This document shows positions 1 through 6,039 of a stretch of DNA of 64,000 bases, piece by piece. Positions within the stretch are counted from its first letter, which is position 1. Each line of letters opens with the position of its first letter. The translations under genes and the position numbers were made by a program. Source of the DNA: a virus; the IMG/VR virus record IMGVR_UViG_3300030430_004034, positions 12,049 through 76,048 of that record; one strand, 5' to 3'. The notes beneath the pieces are model-generated. The model was not told where the DNA came from and made no database searches. It worked only from the letters and a program-made list of their open reading frames with translations.

Positions 1-768
1 TACCCGATTCTGTTCGCTAACCTCATATTTGTATTCTTCTTTCGGCTCCTCTTTTTCAATAACAATACCTTTCTCAATTAATCTCTTAAGGGCCTTATTA
101 GGCGCACCGTTTTTATCAACGGGAAGGGCTGTAGTGTATAACCCAGAATTCATAACTTCATCAAATTCTTTCAAATTGGAAGAATCGGGCTTTCGCAAAA
201 CCTCTTTGAAGCGTTCTTGCTTTCCTCTCTTATCCCTTTCCAAATCCTTATCCCTAGAAAGTCGTGGGCCTGTAAGCACATACTCGCTATCGTATTCGAA
301 TATATCGTCAAAAGAGCCTTCCAAGAATGCAAAAACGGCATATCCAATTTTTCCTCTAAAGTCCCGATTAATGTTGTAAGAATTATTTCTGGTCAGTTTT
401 TTGAATTTATCATCCGTTAAAATTGTTAAATTTTTACGGTCAAGATTGGGTAGAGAGGACATGGCCACTAAATTTTTGTCAAAAGTGTAAATGGCTTGGA
501 AAGTAAAATCTCCTAGTTTTTCTAAAGTGTATTCTCCCTCAAGAACCATTTTCTTACCTTTAGCGTCAAAATTGTTTAGTTCAATCCTAGTCATTTCATA
601 TTCTTCATTTAGTTCTCCCTCTTTTTCTCCTAATATCATAAGAGATGGTTTCATCATACGCCTCTTAAACTCATACATCAAATCAATAGGGGCTTCAATA
701 AAACCAAGAGCGTCACGCAATTTACTAGTATCAAGTAAAGGTTGCACTTTCAAAATCCCTTTCCACAT
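1..768 (-). CDS. Hypothetical protein, C terminus beyond window
   Basis: The frame opens at an ATG at 768 and stays open to base 1, so 256 residues are visible and the C terminus lies outside the window. The visible part is rich in Lys, Glu and Asp, with no membrane segment, signal peptide or cysteine cluster. It begins five bases after the stop of the next gene in the leftward operon that starts near 1770. I recognise no family. Rightward ORFs over the same bases lack ribosome-binding sites and look antisense. Confidence 0.75.
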   Translation of the reverse strand, partial: MWKGILKVQPLLDTSKLRDALGFIEAPIDLMYEFKRRMMKPSLMILGEKEGELNEEYEMTRIELNNFDAKGKKMVLEGEYTLEKLGDFTFQAIYTFDKNLVAMSSLPNLDRKNLTILTDDKFKKLTRNNSYNINRDFRGKIGYAVFAFLEGSFDDIFEYDSEYVLTGPRLSRDKDLERDKRGKQERFKEVLRKPDSSNLKEFDEVMNSGLYTTALPVDKNGAPNKALKRLIEKGIVIEKEEPKEEYKYEVSEQNRV

Positions 769-772
769 ACTC

Positions 773-961
773 TTACATCCCATATGATTCATCAATCGCC
801 GACTTAAGTTGCTCCGCCAAATCCTCCAATCTTCCGGTATCTTTTCCATACGAAACATCCCTTTTGGAAATACGGATGATGTATTTCAATTCCCGCTCAA
901 CATCTTGAAGAAGACGCCGAGATACAGAAACATCCTTCTTGAGTATATCTTCCCAATTCAT
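773..961 (-). CDS. Small acidic protein with MNWEDILKK N terminus
   Basis: This encodes 62 residues. The ATG at 961 is preferred over one at 979 because GAGGTGA sits at the right distance upstream and because the protein then begins MNWEDILKK, matching the MSWEDILKE start of the next gene upstream. The rest is predicted helical and charged, with no cysteines or membrane segment. It lies in the leftward operon of related small genes. Function unknown. Confidence 0.75.
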   Translation of the reverse strand: MNWEDILKKDVSVSRRLLQDVERELKYIIRISKRDVSYGKDTGRLEDLAEQLKSAIDESYGM

Positions 962-971
962 TTTCTTCACC

Positions 972-1205
972 TCATTCATCTTGCAATCTCTTAAAATAAG
1001 GTTCCAAAACATCTTCCAGTTTATCCGCTAATTTCTCAGTAAGTTCTTTAATTTCTTCAAGAACATTAACCATCCTTGGAGAAAGCAGGGTTGAGAACTT
1101 AGCCCTCTCTATTTTATCCATTCTGTCATACATTTCAACAAAAAAATCATGCAACATATCATTGACTTTATCTTCGCTTTCTTTTAAAATATCTTCCCAA
1201 CTCAT
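972..1205 (-). CDS. Small helical protein with MSWEDILKE N terminus
   Basis: This encodes 77 residues, highly charged and probably all helix. An upstream in-frame GTG (1214) exists, but the ATG at 1205 has GAGGTGGAGAAG directly before it, the same arrangement as its two neighbours, and gives the shared MxWEDILK start. It ends 10 bases before the start of the following gene. It is probably a paralogue, at least at the N terminus, of the genes at 773 and 1216. Function unknown. Confidence 0.75.
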   Translation of the reverse strand: MSWEDILKESEDKVNDMLHDFFVEMYDRMDKIERAKFSTLLSPRMVNVLEEIKELTEKLADKLEDVLEPYFKRLQDE

Positions 1206-1215
1206 CTTCTCCACC

Positions 1216-1443
1216 TCATATCAGTCTAGAAAGCATATCACCGGCTTTTGCCAAAAAAGAACCGACTTCTTCTATAGTCCTCACCTTATCACTGGACTCT
1301 CTCCCTAGATACCTTTCGTTATATTCCATGAACTTCTTCACCCGCATAGCAAATTCTTCTGTATCTCTAATCATCATATCCAACTTGTTTATATTATTGA
1401 AATGTCTTTGCTCCGGACTCTTTGTAATTTCATCTTTCCACAC
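1216..1443 (-). CDS. Small helical protein, related N-terminal motif
   Basis: This encodes 75 residues starting at a GTG (1443) preceded by GAGGTGGAGAAA, identical in layout to the two downstream genes. The N terminus VWKDEITKS is a diverged form of their MxWEDILK start. The remainder is charged and helical. Starting from the earlier GTG at 1452 would place the ribosome-binding site inside the start codon. Function unknown. Confidence 0.7.
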   Translation of the reverse strand: MWKDEITKSPEQRHFNNINKLDMMIRDTEEFAMRVKKFMEYNERYLGRESSDKVRTIEEVGSFLAKAGDMLSRLI

Positions 1444-1545
1444 TTTCTCCACCTCAAAAATATTTCAAAAAATTACTCGGAATTTTTTTACCACTATGCC
1501 GCCTTTTTTTCTACTATTTAATGTATTTACAGGATAAAAATGCTA

Positions 1546-1770
1546 TTAGTTGCTAAAGTATTGTCTTAAGTTTTGTTGTTTCTTATTCTTTCTTTGCATT
1601 TCTAATGTTTTATTAATTTTTATTCTTAAATCTTGTATTTGTTTTACTATTTGTTGTAGTTTGGCGTTATCCGTCTTGCTAAGTTTGCTATTGTTATACT
1701 TATCTAAAACATACTTTAAGTCTTGATGTATTTCACTGAACATGTTGTAAATACTGTCTTCGGCGTTCAT
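1546..1770 (-). CDS. Small coiled-coil protein
   Basis: This encodes 74 residues, very rich in Lys, Asn and Gln, with a heptad-like pattern from about residue 15 to 62 that suggests a coiled coil. It is the first gene of the leftward operon that runs off the left edge. It lacks the W-E-D-I-L-K start of its neighbours. No clear ribosome-binding site is visible, as expected for a leaderless first gene in archaea. Function unknown. Confidence 0.6.
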   Translation of the reverse strand: MNAEDSIYNMFSEIHQDLKYVLDKYNNSKLSKTDNAKLQQIVKQIQDLRIKINKTLEMQRKNKKQQNLRQYFSN

Positions 1771-1954
1771 GGCAAGACTTGTTCAATCGCAGGAATAAGA
1801 ACTACTTAATGTAATCGGATATAGCCGTCTTGCAAAGTAGCCGCCATACTAGTAATGCTAAAATAAAAAATGCTGGATTTTAGTCGAAAAACGCATATTT
1901 TATGACTTTTATACGCAGTGAGAAGCGTATAATAGTAATACTAAAAATAAATTT
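1771..1954. promoter_or_regulatory. Divergent intergenic control region with palindrome
   Basis: This AT-rich gap lies between the leftward gene starting at 1770 and the rightward gene starting at 2058. It contains a perfect inverted repeat, TATACGC at 1910-1916 and GCGTATA at 1925-1931, separated by eight bases, plus a third partial copy (ACGCATA) at 1891-1897. The position suits an operator for one or both divergent transcripts. No gene is visible. Confidence 0.45.
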
Positions 1955-1987
1955 TGAAGTGCAAAGCATATGGTTGTAGCACTTTGG
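1955..1987. repeat. CATATG palindrome copy P1
   Basis: First of seven related palindromes in this block. Arms AAGTGC (1957-1962) and GCACTT (1979-1984) flank a core containing GCATATGG. The core is less perfect than in the other copies. It lies about 70 bases upstream of the start of the rightward gene at 2058, where an operator or promoter element would be expected. Confidence 0.75.
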
Positions 1988-2057
1988 GAAACAACCTTAT
2001 GGAGTTGCAGGGGGCTTGTAGGATGTCTAGCGGGACACTATGCTAGGAGTGAGAAAC

Positions 2058-2564
2058 ATGAGCAACCTTGAAAGAATACAAAACCGACTCGGGCGACTTA
2101 TCGCCCAACTAGAGAGCGAAGGGGAAGACGCAAACCAGCGTGTAAAAGACGCTGTGGCAGACTGTCTTCTTCCTGACATTGACGACAAACTACGGGAGGA
2201 CTTGTATCGGTCATGCCGAACGCAAGCAACCCTCCAAGGATATGGAGAGTACCTTCCAAAGTCCGGAGAGCGTGGCGGAACCTCCGCTATTGCTCCAACC
2301 CTTCACGCCGCCAAGAGTGCAATTGTTGCATTCGTAAGCGGTGGTGTGGAAGCCAGCCCTGATGTTTTGGCGTTCTTGTTCCGAAAGAAGAACAAGGATG
2401 GACTGATTTACTACACAGAGGATTCCTTCGCAGATTTCCTCTACAATTCCACAGACCGACGACTTGAAGACGACTACAAGGACAAGAAGTGGGACGGGTC
2501 GCTTGACTCTCTCATGGAAGCCTACCGTGCTTCTTTGGAGGAAACCCCAGAGGAGGACGCTTGA
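2058..2564 (+). CDS. Hypothetical protein, flanked by inverted repeats
   Basis: This encodes 168 residues. The ATG at 2058 is chosen because AGGAGTGAG lies seven to ten bases before it; an upstream ATG at 2040 has no such site. The protein is soluble and acidic, with an alanine-rich helix near the middle and a DEEP-type acidic C terminus. It is the only rightward gene in the 1-6.6 kb block. Layout and a central helix-then-basic-turn arrangement resemble the protein at 6065-6586, which is also enclosed by inverted repeats. Similarity is weak and judged by eye. Function unknown. Confidence 0.75.
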   Translation: MSNLERIQNRLGRLIAQLESEGEDANQRVKDAVADCLLPDIDDKLREDLYRSCRTQATLQGYGEYLPKSGERGGTSAIAPTLHAAKSAIVAFVSGGVEASPDVLAFLFRKKNKDGLIYYTEDSFADFLYNSTDRRLEDDYKDKKWDGSLDSLMEAYRASLEETPEEDA

Positions 2565-2580
2565 GAGGGTAAAACCTCTC
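2563..2580 (+). terminator. Hairpin at the stop codon
   Basis: GAGAGG (2563-2568) and CCTCTC (2575-2580) form a perfect six-base-pair stem with a six-base loop, starting inside the stop codon of the preceding gene. It probably ends the rightward transcript. Confidence 0.5.
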
Positions 2581-2608
2581 GCTAAGGTCGTGGTGTCCCG
2601 CTAGGCCC

Positions 2609-2639
2609 CCTTAAGCCGTCCGTTATGGGCGGTTTAAGG
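2609..2639. terminator. Hairpin between convergent genes
   Basis: CCTTAAGCCG (2609-2618) pairs with CGGTTTAAGG (2630-2639), ten pairs including one G-T. It lies between a rightward gene ending at 2564 and a leftward gene ending at 2712, a natural site for a bidirectional terminator. Confidence 0.45.
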
Positions 2640-2645
2640 TGTGCG

Positions 2646-2672
2646 TCAAAGTGCAACCATATGGTCATAGGG
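2646..2672. repeat. CATATG palindrome copy P2
   Basis: CAAAGTGC then the perfect core ACCATATGGT; the right arm is degenerate (CATAGGG). This copy lies between convergent gene ends rather than upstream of a start. GGCTTGTA follows at 2675-2682. Confidence 0.75.
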
Positions 2673-2711
2673 TTGGCTTGTAAGGCGTATGGGAATGGCC
2701 CCGAAGGGCGG

Positions 2712-3002
2712 TTAGGGGGCTTCTTCAAGCCACCCCCGCAAATCCTCACGGAGTCGCTCGTAGCGGGCGGCTTCTTCGGCCATGTCAAGGATGGTGGTTT
2801 TCGCTTCCTTGGAGAGCGTGGCCCATTCCTCAGCAGGGAAACCCCAGTCGGTGATGATGAGGTTTTCTCGTCGGAGGATTCGGTATTTCTGATGCACTTC
2901 TTGAATTGCCTCAATGATTTCCATGTGGTTCTCACTGGTCATGGTTTCTTGAAGTGCCATCGTTTCCTTTCGCTCTGCTTCACGCAATTCGTGGGTGTTC
3001 AT
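2712..3002 (-). CDS. Small hypothetical helical protein
   Basis: This encodes 96 residues, rich in Glu, Arg and Lys, and predicted almost wholly helical, with a Trp-Gly-Phe-Pro turn near residue 53. It is a single-gene unit bounded by palindromes P2 and P3; P3 sits about 40 bases upstream of its ATG. A longer rightward ORF covering the same bases has no ribosome-binding site and crosses the palindromes, so it was not called. Function unknown. Confidence 0.65.
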   Translation of the reverse strand: MNTHELREAERKETMALQETMTSENHMEIIEAIQEVHQKYRILRRENLIITDWGFPAEEWATLSKEAKTTILDMAEEAARYERLREDLRGWLEEAP

Positions 3003-3042
3003 ACCCTGTGCTTACAGGTTCCTATAGGGTTTTGCTACGCCT

Positions 3043-3080
3043 CTCAAAGTTTCTTCAAACCATATGGTCATAACTTTGAG
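3043..3080. repeat. CATATG palindrome copy P3
   Basis: CTCAAAGT at the left and ACTTTGAG at the right form perfect eight-base arms around the core ACCATATGGT. The copy lies about 40 bases upstream of the leftward gene starting at 3002. Confidence 0.85.
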
Positions 3081-3087
3081 TGATAGG

Positions 3088-3111
3088 CCCCGAAGGGCGT
3101 TAGACGGGGCT
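3088..3111. terminator. GC-rich hairpin after leftward gene
   Basis: GCCCCG (3088-3093) pairs with CGGGGC (3106-3111). It lies beyond the end of the leftward gene at 3100-3396 and partly overlaps its last codons, so it may terminate that transcript or extend the structured zone next to P3. Confidence 0.4.
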
Positions 3112-3396
3112 TTTGCCCCCATCCCATGGGTGGGAGTTGAGCATCAGTTGACCCTTAACGGTCTTGATTTCAACGCCAAGGAGAGCGTTAAGGCGGCTCT
3201 TGGTGGTCTGCGTAGGCCAACCGGCGCAGGTGACAGAGCGGCCAAAGGGTCCATCCCAAGCGATGAGGTTACCATGAAGGAGAAGTTGGACTTCCATTCC
3301 GTGGGGAGTTAGTCGGGTTCTAACGAGGGTGTTACCTCGCTTGAACCATTGGAAGTTTTCAAAGGCTCTTGCGGCGTCGTCTGAAATCTTAGACAT
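3100..3396 (-). CDS. Small phage-type protein with TTKSRLNAL motif
   Basis: This encodes 98 residues. The pattern RGNTLVR, then LLLHGNLIAW, then CAGWPTQTTKSRLNALL is one I associate with a widespread family of short phage proteins of unknown function. Beta strands probably dominate, and the TTKSRLNAL segment is the conserved end. It is a single-gene unit between palindromes P3 and P4, with P4 about 35 bases upstream of its start. Confidence 0.75.
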   Translation of the reverse strand: MSKISDDAARAFENFQWFKRGNTLVRTRLTPHGMEVQLLLHGNLIAWDGPFGRSVTCAGWPTQTTKSRLNALLGVEIKTVKGQLMLNSHPWDGGKSPV

Positions 3397-3430
3397 GCCT
3401 TAGAAAGGGCAGTGGTTTCATGAGGTACAC

Positions 3431-3467
3431 CTCAAAGTTGATGTTACCATATGGTTTGACTTTGACA
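3431..3467. repeat. CATATG palindrome copy P4
   Basis: CTCAAAGT and ACTTTGAC arms surround the core ACCATATGGT, which is preceded by ATGTT. It lies about 35 bases upstream of the leftward gene starting at 3396, in promoter position. Confidence 0.85.
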
Positions 3468-3477
3468 ATACCCTGAT

Positions 3478-3512
3478 GGGACCTAGTGGGTTACCCCTTC
3501 CCACTAGGTCCC
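3478..3512 (-). terminator. Perfect 13-bp hairpin
   Basis: GGGACCTAGTGGG (3478-3490) and CCCACTAGGTCCC (3500-3512) form a perfect 13-base-pair stem with a nine-base loop. It follows the leftward three-gene operon ending at 3571 and is the most stable-looking terminator in the block. Confidence 0.6.
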
Positions 3513-3570
3513 CGTTATTCCCTGCATTCCCTGTCTTTTGGGTCATGCTATCGTGCCGAGGGGCGCACGA

Positions 3571-3711
3571 TTAACGGGCCGTTCTTTTTCGCTCCTGCTC
3601 AGGCTTTTCCGCTTGCTGGCAGATTTTGCAGGATTGAAGAGGGTGGTTATGACCGTTGCTGGCGCAGACTTTGGTTGCTATTTGTATCAATTGTTCCCTT
3701 GAAACAGTCAT
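3571..3711 (-). CDS. Small cysteine/histidine protein
   Basis: This encodes 46 residues with CxxC (residues about 28-31) preceded by a His pair, so one zinc site is possible. The ATG lies two bases after the upstream stop, and AGGAGAAGTGAG lies before it. It is the last of three tightly packed leftward genes (4123 to 3571). Function unknown. Confidence 0.6.
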   Translation of the reverse strand: MTVSREQLIQIATKVCASNGHNHPLQSCKICQQAEKPEQERKRTAR

Positions 3712-3713
3712 GT

Positions 3714-3884
3714 TCACTCACTTCTCCTGATGAATTGGCTTCTATATTCTTCTTTGTCAAAACAAAAGTCGCACATGCATTGGTTGCGTAGTCCTTTGCT
3801 GTAGTAGTATTCTCTGTTGCACCTTTCAGTTGGTAGTTTGAAGTCGAAGTTTTGTAGATGGAACAAAGAGCGAAGAGGCTTCAT
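3714..3884 (-). CDS. Small CxxC protein
   Basis: This encodes 56 residues, starting with ATGA overlapping the stop of the gene upstream. A CMCDFC cluster (three cysteines) near residues 37-42 with an earlier cysteine at 22 suggests metal binding. It is the middle gene of the three-gene operon. I recognise no family, and the coding call rests on the overlap, a good ribosome-binding site and sensible composition. Confidence 0.6.
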   Translation of the reverse strand: MKPLRSLFHLQNFDFKLPTERCNREYYYSKGLRNQCMCDFCFDKEEYRSQFIRRSE

Positions 3885-4123
3885 CCTTCTTCCCTCTTGA
3901 TGTCTTGAATGTATTCGCTAATAATTTCCAACTTGTCCTCGGAACAAGACCAAATGAAACGAAGTGGGCTTTCAGCGAACACTTCCCACTTACCCCGGAC
4001 ATAATCTTCGTCCTCGCTATTGGGGAAGAGAAGATTTCGGAAATCTCTTGAAGTTAATCGCATGAGGTACTTCAAGTCGTCTGTCATGTCTTTCAAAGTC
4101 CAATAATGTTCTGTTCGTGTCAT
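3881..4123 (-). CDS. Small hypothetical protein
   Basis: This encodes 80 residues. The start at 4123 (MTRTEHYW) is preferred to an upstream in-frame ATG because AAGGAGAGAG stands directly before it. The chain is helical and acidic, with Trp residues in WTLKD, KWEVF and IWSCSE contexts. It is the first gene of the three-gene leftward operon. The next gene overlaps by four bases. Function unknown. Confidence 0.7.
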   Translation of the reverse strand: MTRTEHYWTLKDMTDDLKYLMRLTSRDFRNLLFPNSEDEDYVRGKWEVFAESPLRFIWSCSEDKLEIISEYIQDIKREEG

Positions 4124-4407
4124 GTTTGCTCTCTCCTTGTTTGTGATATGTTGAATCAGTACCCTAACTTCTCGTCCTCTTGCTCGGCTCACTCGTCCCC
4201 ATCTCTACTGTCCACCTCTATTTTATCCTCGCCACTATCTAGAATTGGGCTAAGGAACCTTGCAGGTGCGTGGCTGGTTTTGGTTGTTGCGTCCTCATAC
4301 GGTCTGTATCATCGGGTCTTTTCGCAGGACTGGTCTAGACTACGGCATCCACCGTCCGGTCAGCCCCACTACAACCACAGAAGGCGTCTCGGATTGATGA
4401 GGTATGA
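4124..4407. other. Gene-free stretch upstream of three-gene operon
   Basis: About 280 bases with no convincing gene on either strand; only ORFs of about 20 codons have a plausible ribosome-binding site. It presumably holds the promoter of the leftward operon starting at 4123. Composition is mixed, with a GC-rich centre (about 4260-4380). I see no tRNA or clear hairpin here. Confidence 0.5.
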
Positions 4408-4446
4408 CCCAAAGTGTTCATACCATATGGTAGCATAACTTTGAGA
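4408..4446. repeat. CATATG palindrome copy P5
   Basis: CCCAAAGTG and ACTTTGAG arms flank CCATATGG, with matching TTCATA and TAGCATA spacers. It is about 285 bases from the nearest leftward start (4123), so it is not a close promoter element for that operon. Confidence 0.8.
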
Positions 4447-4450
4447 ACAG

Positions 4451-4492
4451 CACCCCGATTCCGGCCCCCCACACGGACCGGAAAAGGGGGTG
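4451..4492 (-). terminator. Nested GC-rich hairpin
   Basis: Outer arms CACCCC (4451-4456) and GGGGTG (4487-4492) enclose an inner CCGG/CCGG pair. It begins five bases after the stop of the leftward gene at 4497, in terminator position. Confidence 0.5.
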
Positions 4493-4496
4493 TGGC

Positions 4497-4748
4497 TCAC
4501 CCTTGTTCCCCCGGTATCATCTCCCGAGGGTTGGAAACTTTGCTTGCCTTCGCATAGTATCGGAAAGACGCCTTTTCCCATTCGTTCAGAGCCTCAACCA
4601 TTTCATCAACCGCTTGCTCGGTGCAGAAAACGAAGGCGTAGTGTGTGCTCCTGTGCCGGTATTGCAGGCTCTTTGGTAGGCGGGACCTACTCAAGAGGTC
4701 TTCAATCATTATCTCCCACTGGATTTTCTGGTCGCTCATGTCCTTCAT
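4497..4748 (-). CDS. Small hypothetical protein
   Basis: This encodes 83 residues from ATG 4748 (or 80 from ATG 4739, which has AAGGAC just before it). It is soluble, with a C-terminal basic stretch ending PGEQG. It contains the segment EQAVDEMVEALNEWEKASF, which is predicted helix. It is a single-gene unit between P5 and P6; P6 lies less than 30 bases upstream of the start. Function unknown. Confidence 0.65.
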   Translation of the reverse strand: MKDMSDQKIQWEIMIEDLLSRSRLPKSLQYRHRSTHYAFVFCTEQAVDEMVEALNEWEKASFRYYAKASKVSNPREMIPGEQG

Positions 4749-4774
4749 TAGCAAAGCCTATTATTTTGAGGTTT

Positions 4775-4808
4775 CTCAAAGTGCAACCATATGGTAGCAC
4801 TTTGGGAG
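4775..4808. repeat. CATATG palindrome copy P6, the most regular
   Basis: CTCAAAGTGC, A, ACCATATGGT, A, GCACTTTGGGAG. The arms CAAAGTGC and GCACTTTG and the ten-base core are perfectly complementary; only the two single spacer bases mismatch. This copy defines the family. It lies just upstream of the leftward gene starting at 4748. Confidence 0.9.
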
Positions 4809-4843
4809 ACCCCGCAGGAGGCTTGTAGCCTCCGTTGGGGGTC
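4808..4843 (-). terminator. Hairpin with CTTGTA loop
   Basis: GACCCC (4808-4813) with GGGGTC (4838-4843) and GGAGGC (4817-4822) with GCCTCC (4828-4833) make a two-part stem with a TTGTA loop. It starts two bases beyond the stop codon of the leftward operon ending at 4845. The GGCTTGTAG it contains recurs near other palindromes in this block. Confidence 0.6.
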
Positions 4844-4844
4844 A

Positions 4845-5207
4845 TTAATTCTGGCCATCAACCCAGCGACTATCCTCAAGATAATACCCGCAATCGTTTA
4901 GCAAATGAGTGGCGTTTATCACTTGCCTCTGCAAATCGTTGCACTCCAGCAACAACTCCGCATGGCGTCGTTCCAAATCGTCGTATTTCTTTTTTGAAAC
5001 AACTATTGGCGGTCTCTTGATGTGCAACAACTCGTAGTCGTCCACTTCGTCAGGTCCGAAGTCGTCGTCTTGTTTTGACCACACCTCCTTGATGAAAGAA
5101 ATGATTTCGTCGCACCACCAATTACCTTGCATAAGAAAGTCAACCTGTTCGCCATACGACCACTCTTCAATCCTCTTTTGAAAATCTTCATAGGTGTATT
5201 CTGTCAT
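4845..5207 (-). CDS. Hypothetical protein
   Basis: This encodes 120 residues. The ATG at 5207 (MTEYTYEDFQK) is chosen over upstream alternatives because GGAGG sits eight bases before it and ATGA overlaps the previous stop. The first half is acidic with Trp pairs (GNWWCDEI); the second half has a heptad-like helix (about residues 72-98). It is the last gene of the leftward operon 5931-4845. Function unknown. Confidence 0.7.
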   Translation of the reverse strand: MTEYTYEDFQKRIEEWSYGEQVDFLMQGNWWCDEIISFIKEVWSKQDDDFGPDEVDDYELLHIKRPPIVVSKKKYDDLERRHAELLLECNDLQRQVINATHLLNDCGYYLEDSRWVDGQN

Positions 5208-5353
5208 TCCACATTCCTCCATGCTTCGCAGGTGTAGTAAGTCGTCCGGTGATACCTTGACTCCCACGGGTAAGGTGGGGAATAGTGGTCATGCAACCAA
5301 TCCAACATCTGCTTCTTCCAAACCTTTGGGTTGTAGTTTTTTCCTTTTTTCAT
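5204..5353 (-). CDS. Small aromatic-rich protein
   Basis: This encodes 49 residues, rich in Tyr, Trp and His, starting MKKGKNYNPKVW. It is joined to both neighbours by ATGA overlaps at its start (5353) and its stop (5204), the usual arrangement in this genome. No known family. Coding is inferred mainly from the two overlaps. Confidence 0.55.
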   Translation of the reverse strand: MKKGKNYNPKVWKKQMLDWLHDHYSPPYPWESRYHRTTYYTCEAWRNVE

Positions 5354-5526
5354 CGGACCACCTTCTCGCATGATTTAATCACGACTCTCGCTTCTAACTC
5401 TGCGAGTGTTCTGAACATTGTCGGGACACAATACAGAGGCATGGTTTGCTCTAATTCTCTACCTAAACTGCCATCTAAATGGATGTATCGGTATTTTACT
5501 GTGTATGTGTCGTCAATTTCGTGCAT
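5350..5526 (-). CDS. Small beta-rich protein
   Basis: This encodes 58 residues starting MHEIDDTYTVKYRY, with AGGAGA upstream of the ATG. It contains alternating strand-like stretches and one cysteine in LYCVP. The next gene overlaps by four bases. Function unknown. Confidence 0.6.
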   Translation of the reverse strand: MHEIDDTYTVKYRYIHLDGSLGRELEQTMPLYCVPTMFRTLAELEARVVIKSCEKVVR

Positions 5527-5598
5527 TTTTGTTGTCTCCTGTTCTTTTCCTGTTTTGTTGTGGGGGTGGTGTTGTAGGAAGAGATTGAGGGAGGAAAT

Positions 5599-5618
5599 CC
5601 CATATGTCTAGATATGGG
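5599..5618. repeat. Short perfect inverted repeat
   Basis: CCCATAT (5599-5605) and ATATGGG (5612-5618) flank GTCTAG. The arms are perfect. It lies just after the stop of the leftward gene at 5629 and resembles a shortened form of the CATATG palindromes. Confidence 0.5.
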
Positions 5619-5628
5619 TTCTCCTTCC

Positions 5629-5931
5629 TCACTCTTCTTCACGCTCGTTTTCAACCCCCGGCAGTTGTTGTTCTCTTCGTTTGAGGTAAGTGTCCAATGG
5701 GATAATGGTCTTGACTTCAATACTCATTCCCATAACGGCTGTATTTTGTATTTGCCAATTGGTGTTCTTGTGGAAGTCCTTTCCTAGTTTTCTTCGCAAC
5801 TTTTGGACATCATTCAGGAATGACTGCTCATCCTCGTATGTCCATGTTATTTTACGCACGGGGTCTAGTCCTCCGTAGAGTTTGTATTCGTCTGTAAAGG
5901 CTCCAGTAAGTGATTCCATAAGGGCTTGCAT
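5629..5931 (-). CDS. Hypothetical protein
   Basis: This encodes 100 residues (ATG 5931; an internal ATG at 5919 is possible). It has a Gly-Gly-Leu-Asp-Pro turn near residue 20, then a mixed strand and helix pattern and an acidic C terminus. It is the first gene of a leftward four-gene operon, and palindrome P7 lies 35-77 bases upstream. Function unknown. Confidence 0.7.
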   Translation of the reverse strand: MQALMESLTGAFTDEYKLYGGLDPVRKITWTYEDEQSFLNDVQKLRRKLGKDFHKNTNWQIQNTAVMGMSIEVKTIIPLDTYLKRREQQLPGVENEREEE

Positions 5932-5966
5932 AACTTGGAATACTCGCTGGCATTATTGGGGTTCGT

Positions 5967-6008
5967 CCCAAAGTGTCAAACCATATGGTTAGAGTATACA
6001 CTTTGAAA
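5967..6008. repeat. CATATG palindrome copy P7 with outer arms
   Basis: CCCAAAGTG and CACTTTGAA arms flank ACCATATGGT. Further out, GGGGTTCGT and ACGAACCCC extend the palindrome on both sides (about 5959-6022). It sits in promoter position for the leftward operon starting at 5931. Confidence 0.85.
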
Positions 6009-6039
6009 CAGGAACGAACCCCGTCCCCGGAGGGACGAG

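Larger units (their letters stand above)
2010..2610. repeat. Inverted repeat enclosing the gene at 2058
   Basis: The left arm is GGGGGC (2010-2015), an 11-base insert, then CTAGCGGGACAC (2027-2038). The right arm is GTGTCCCGCTAG (2593-2604) followed directly by GCCCCC (2605-2610). All 18 arm bases pair perfectly. The whole gene therefore sits between complementary arms, which could pair in the mRNA or mark a mobile unit. The insert carries CTTGTAG, a motif repeated near other cassettes. Confidence 0.8.

Noticed and set aside
2625-3083. Rightward ORF of 152 codons across the palindrome block
   Set aside because: It crosses palindromes P2 and P3 and the complete leftward gene 2712-3002, has no ribosome-binding site and a composition unlike its neighbours.
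3486-3791. Rightward ORF of 101 codons
   Set aside because: It overlaps two coupled leftward genes and starts inside the perfect 13-bp hairpin.
1955-6008. CRISPR array
   Set aside because: The repeats are palindromes spaced by gene-sized, irregular intervals with no spacers of uniform length and no cas genes; the Cas4-like nuclease at 34426 stands alone among replication genes.
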